Assembly: GCA_029880625.1 (NCBI GenBank)
Contig: JAOUOA010000208.1
Location: 1 to 5,876 of the forward strand
DNA: 5,876 nt
Source: Spirochaetia bacterium
GTDB lineage: Bacteria > Spirochaetota > Leptospiria > Leptospirales > Leptonemataceae
Direction: 5' to 3'
Shown: piece by piece, positions 5,643 through 5,876 of the stretch
Numbering within the stretch: the stretch's first letter is position 1
How the letters are laid out: every line of letters begins with the position of its first letter
The notes under the pieces: generated by a model
Databases searched by the model: none
Told to the model about the DNA's origin: nothing
The model's input: the letters and a program-made list of their open reading frames with translations, nothing else
Made by a program: the position numbers and the translations under genes

Positions 5643-5876
5643 ATCTGTTTGTGATTTCCGCAGACAACCCCCAGCCATTTACTGAAATTTAGCGAATTGC
5701 AAAATTAAAAATCCAATCCAGACATTTTTTACAGCTTTTGATCTATCAACAGCGAAATGGATATCATATCAGTCTAAATATTTTTCTTTTCAAGCAGAGA
5801 TGCTTTAAAATATAAGTAATTTCAGTAGCGGAAGAAACCTGTTTCATTTCAGGACATTATCTGCAAGGATTCTCAA
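5643..5876. other. Gene-free right end
   Basis: This 234-bp AT-rich stretch holds no gene that I can support. On the minus strand one frame is open from the right edge for ten codons to a TGA at 5844-5846, too short to tell whether a gene end enters the window. There is no tRNA, no clear terminator and no repeat array. Its only signal is the possible rightward promoter listed separately. Confidence 0.6.
5738..5770 (+). promoter_or_regulatory. Possible rightward promoter with palindrome
   Basis: TTGATC (5738-5743, four of six -35 bases) and TATCAT (5762-5767, five of six -10 bases) stand 18 bp apart. The -10 lies inside a perfect palindrome GATAT-C-ATATC (5760-5770), which could be an operator. 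The gene it would serve lies beyond the window. AT-rich DNA yields such matches by chance, so confidence is low. Confidence 0.3.

Noticed and set aside
1..5876. CRISPR array, insertion sequence, tRNA or rRNA
   Set aside because: No regularly spaced repeats, transposase-like frame, terminal inverted repeats or tRNA-like cloverleaf with T-loop sequence were seen on either strand.

Overview
The window most likely comes from a spirochaete of the order Leptospirales. The main evidence is a minus-strand gene whose product matches the Leptospira porin OmpL1 along most of its length: the same N-terminal block, a paired-cysteine loop, the NYF-GGW block and the closing FGYK strand. That match is made from memory, without a database search. 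The DNA is fairly AT-rich by eye and gene density is high.

Layout, left to right. (1) bioB, biotin synthase, on the minus strand, with its last few codons cut off by the left edge. (2) A 285-bp divergent intergenic region holding several short dyad symmetries and a recognisable promoter for the next gene. (3) A plus-strand pair of 25-bp spacing: a MarR-family repressor of MhqR type and a DoxX-family four-helix membrane protein. (4) A convergent junction with a strong hairpin that can end transcription from the right. (5) A minus-strand run, transcribed in the order PilZ membrane protein, OmpL1-like porin, bioA (DAPA aminotransferase), with gaps of 67 and 25 bp and no terminator seen between them. 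(6) A divergent plus-strand gene for a 65-residue protein of unknown family. (7) A gene-free right end of 234 bp with a possible outward promoter.

Working together: BioA makes 7,8-diaminopelargonate from KAPA and BioB makes biotin from dethiobiotin, so two of the late biotin steps are here. bioF, bioD and any bioC are not in the window and could lie beyond the left edge. The two biotin genes point the same way but are separated by the oppositely oriented marR-doxX pair, which looks like an independent, probably self-regulated stress module. bioA lies so close behind the porin gene that it probably shares its transcript. The PilZ protein adds a likely cyclic-di-GMP-responsive membrane sensor at the head of that run.

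I did not find a clearly new system such as a defence island, CRISPR array, transposon or RNA gene. The points most worth a second look are the porin-bioA linkage, the split biotin locus, the dyads in the bioB/marR intergenic region, the A9 tract at the start of the PilZ gene, and the orphan small protein.
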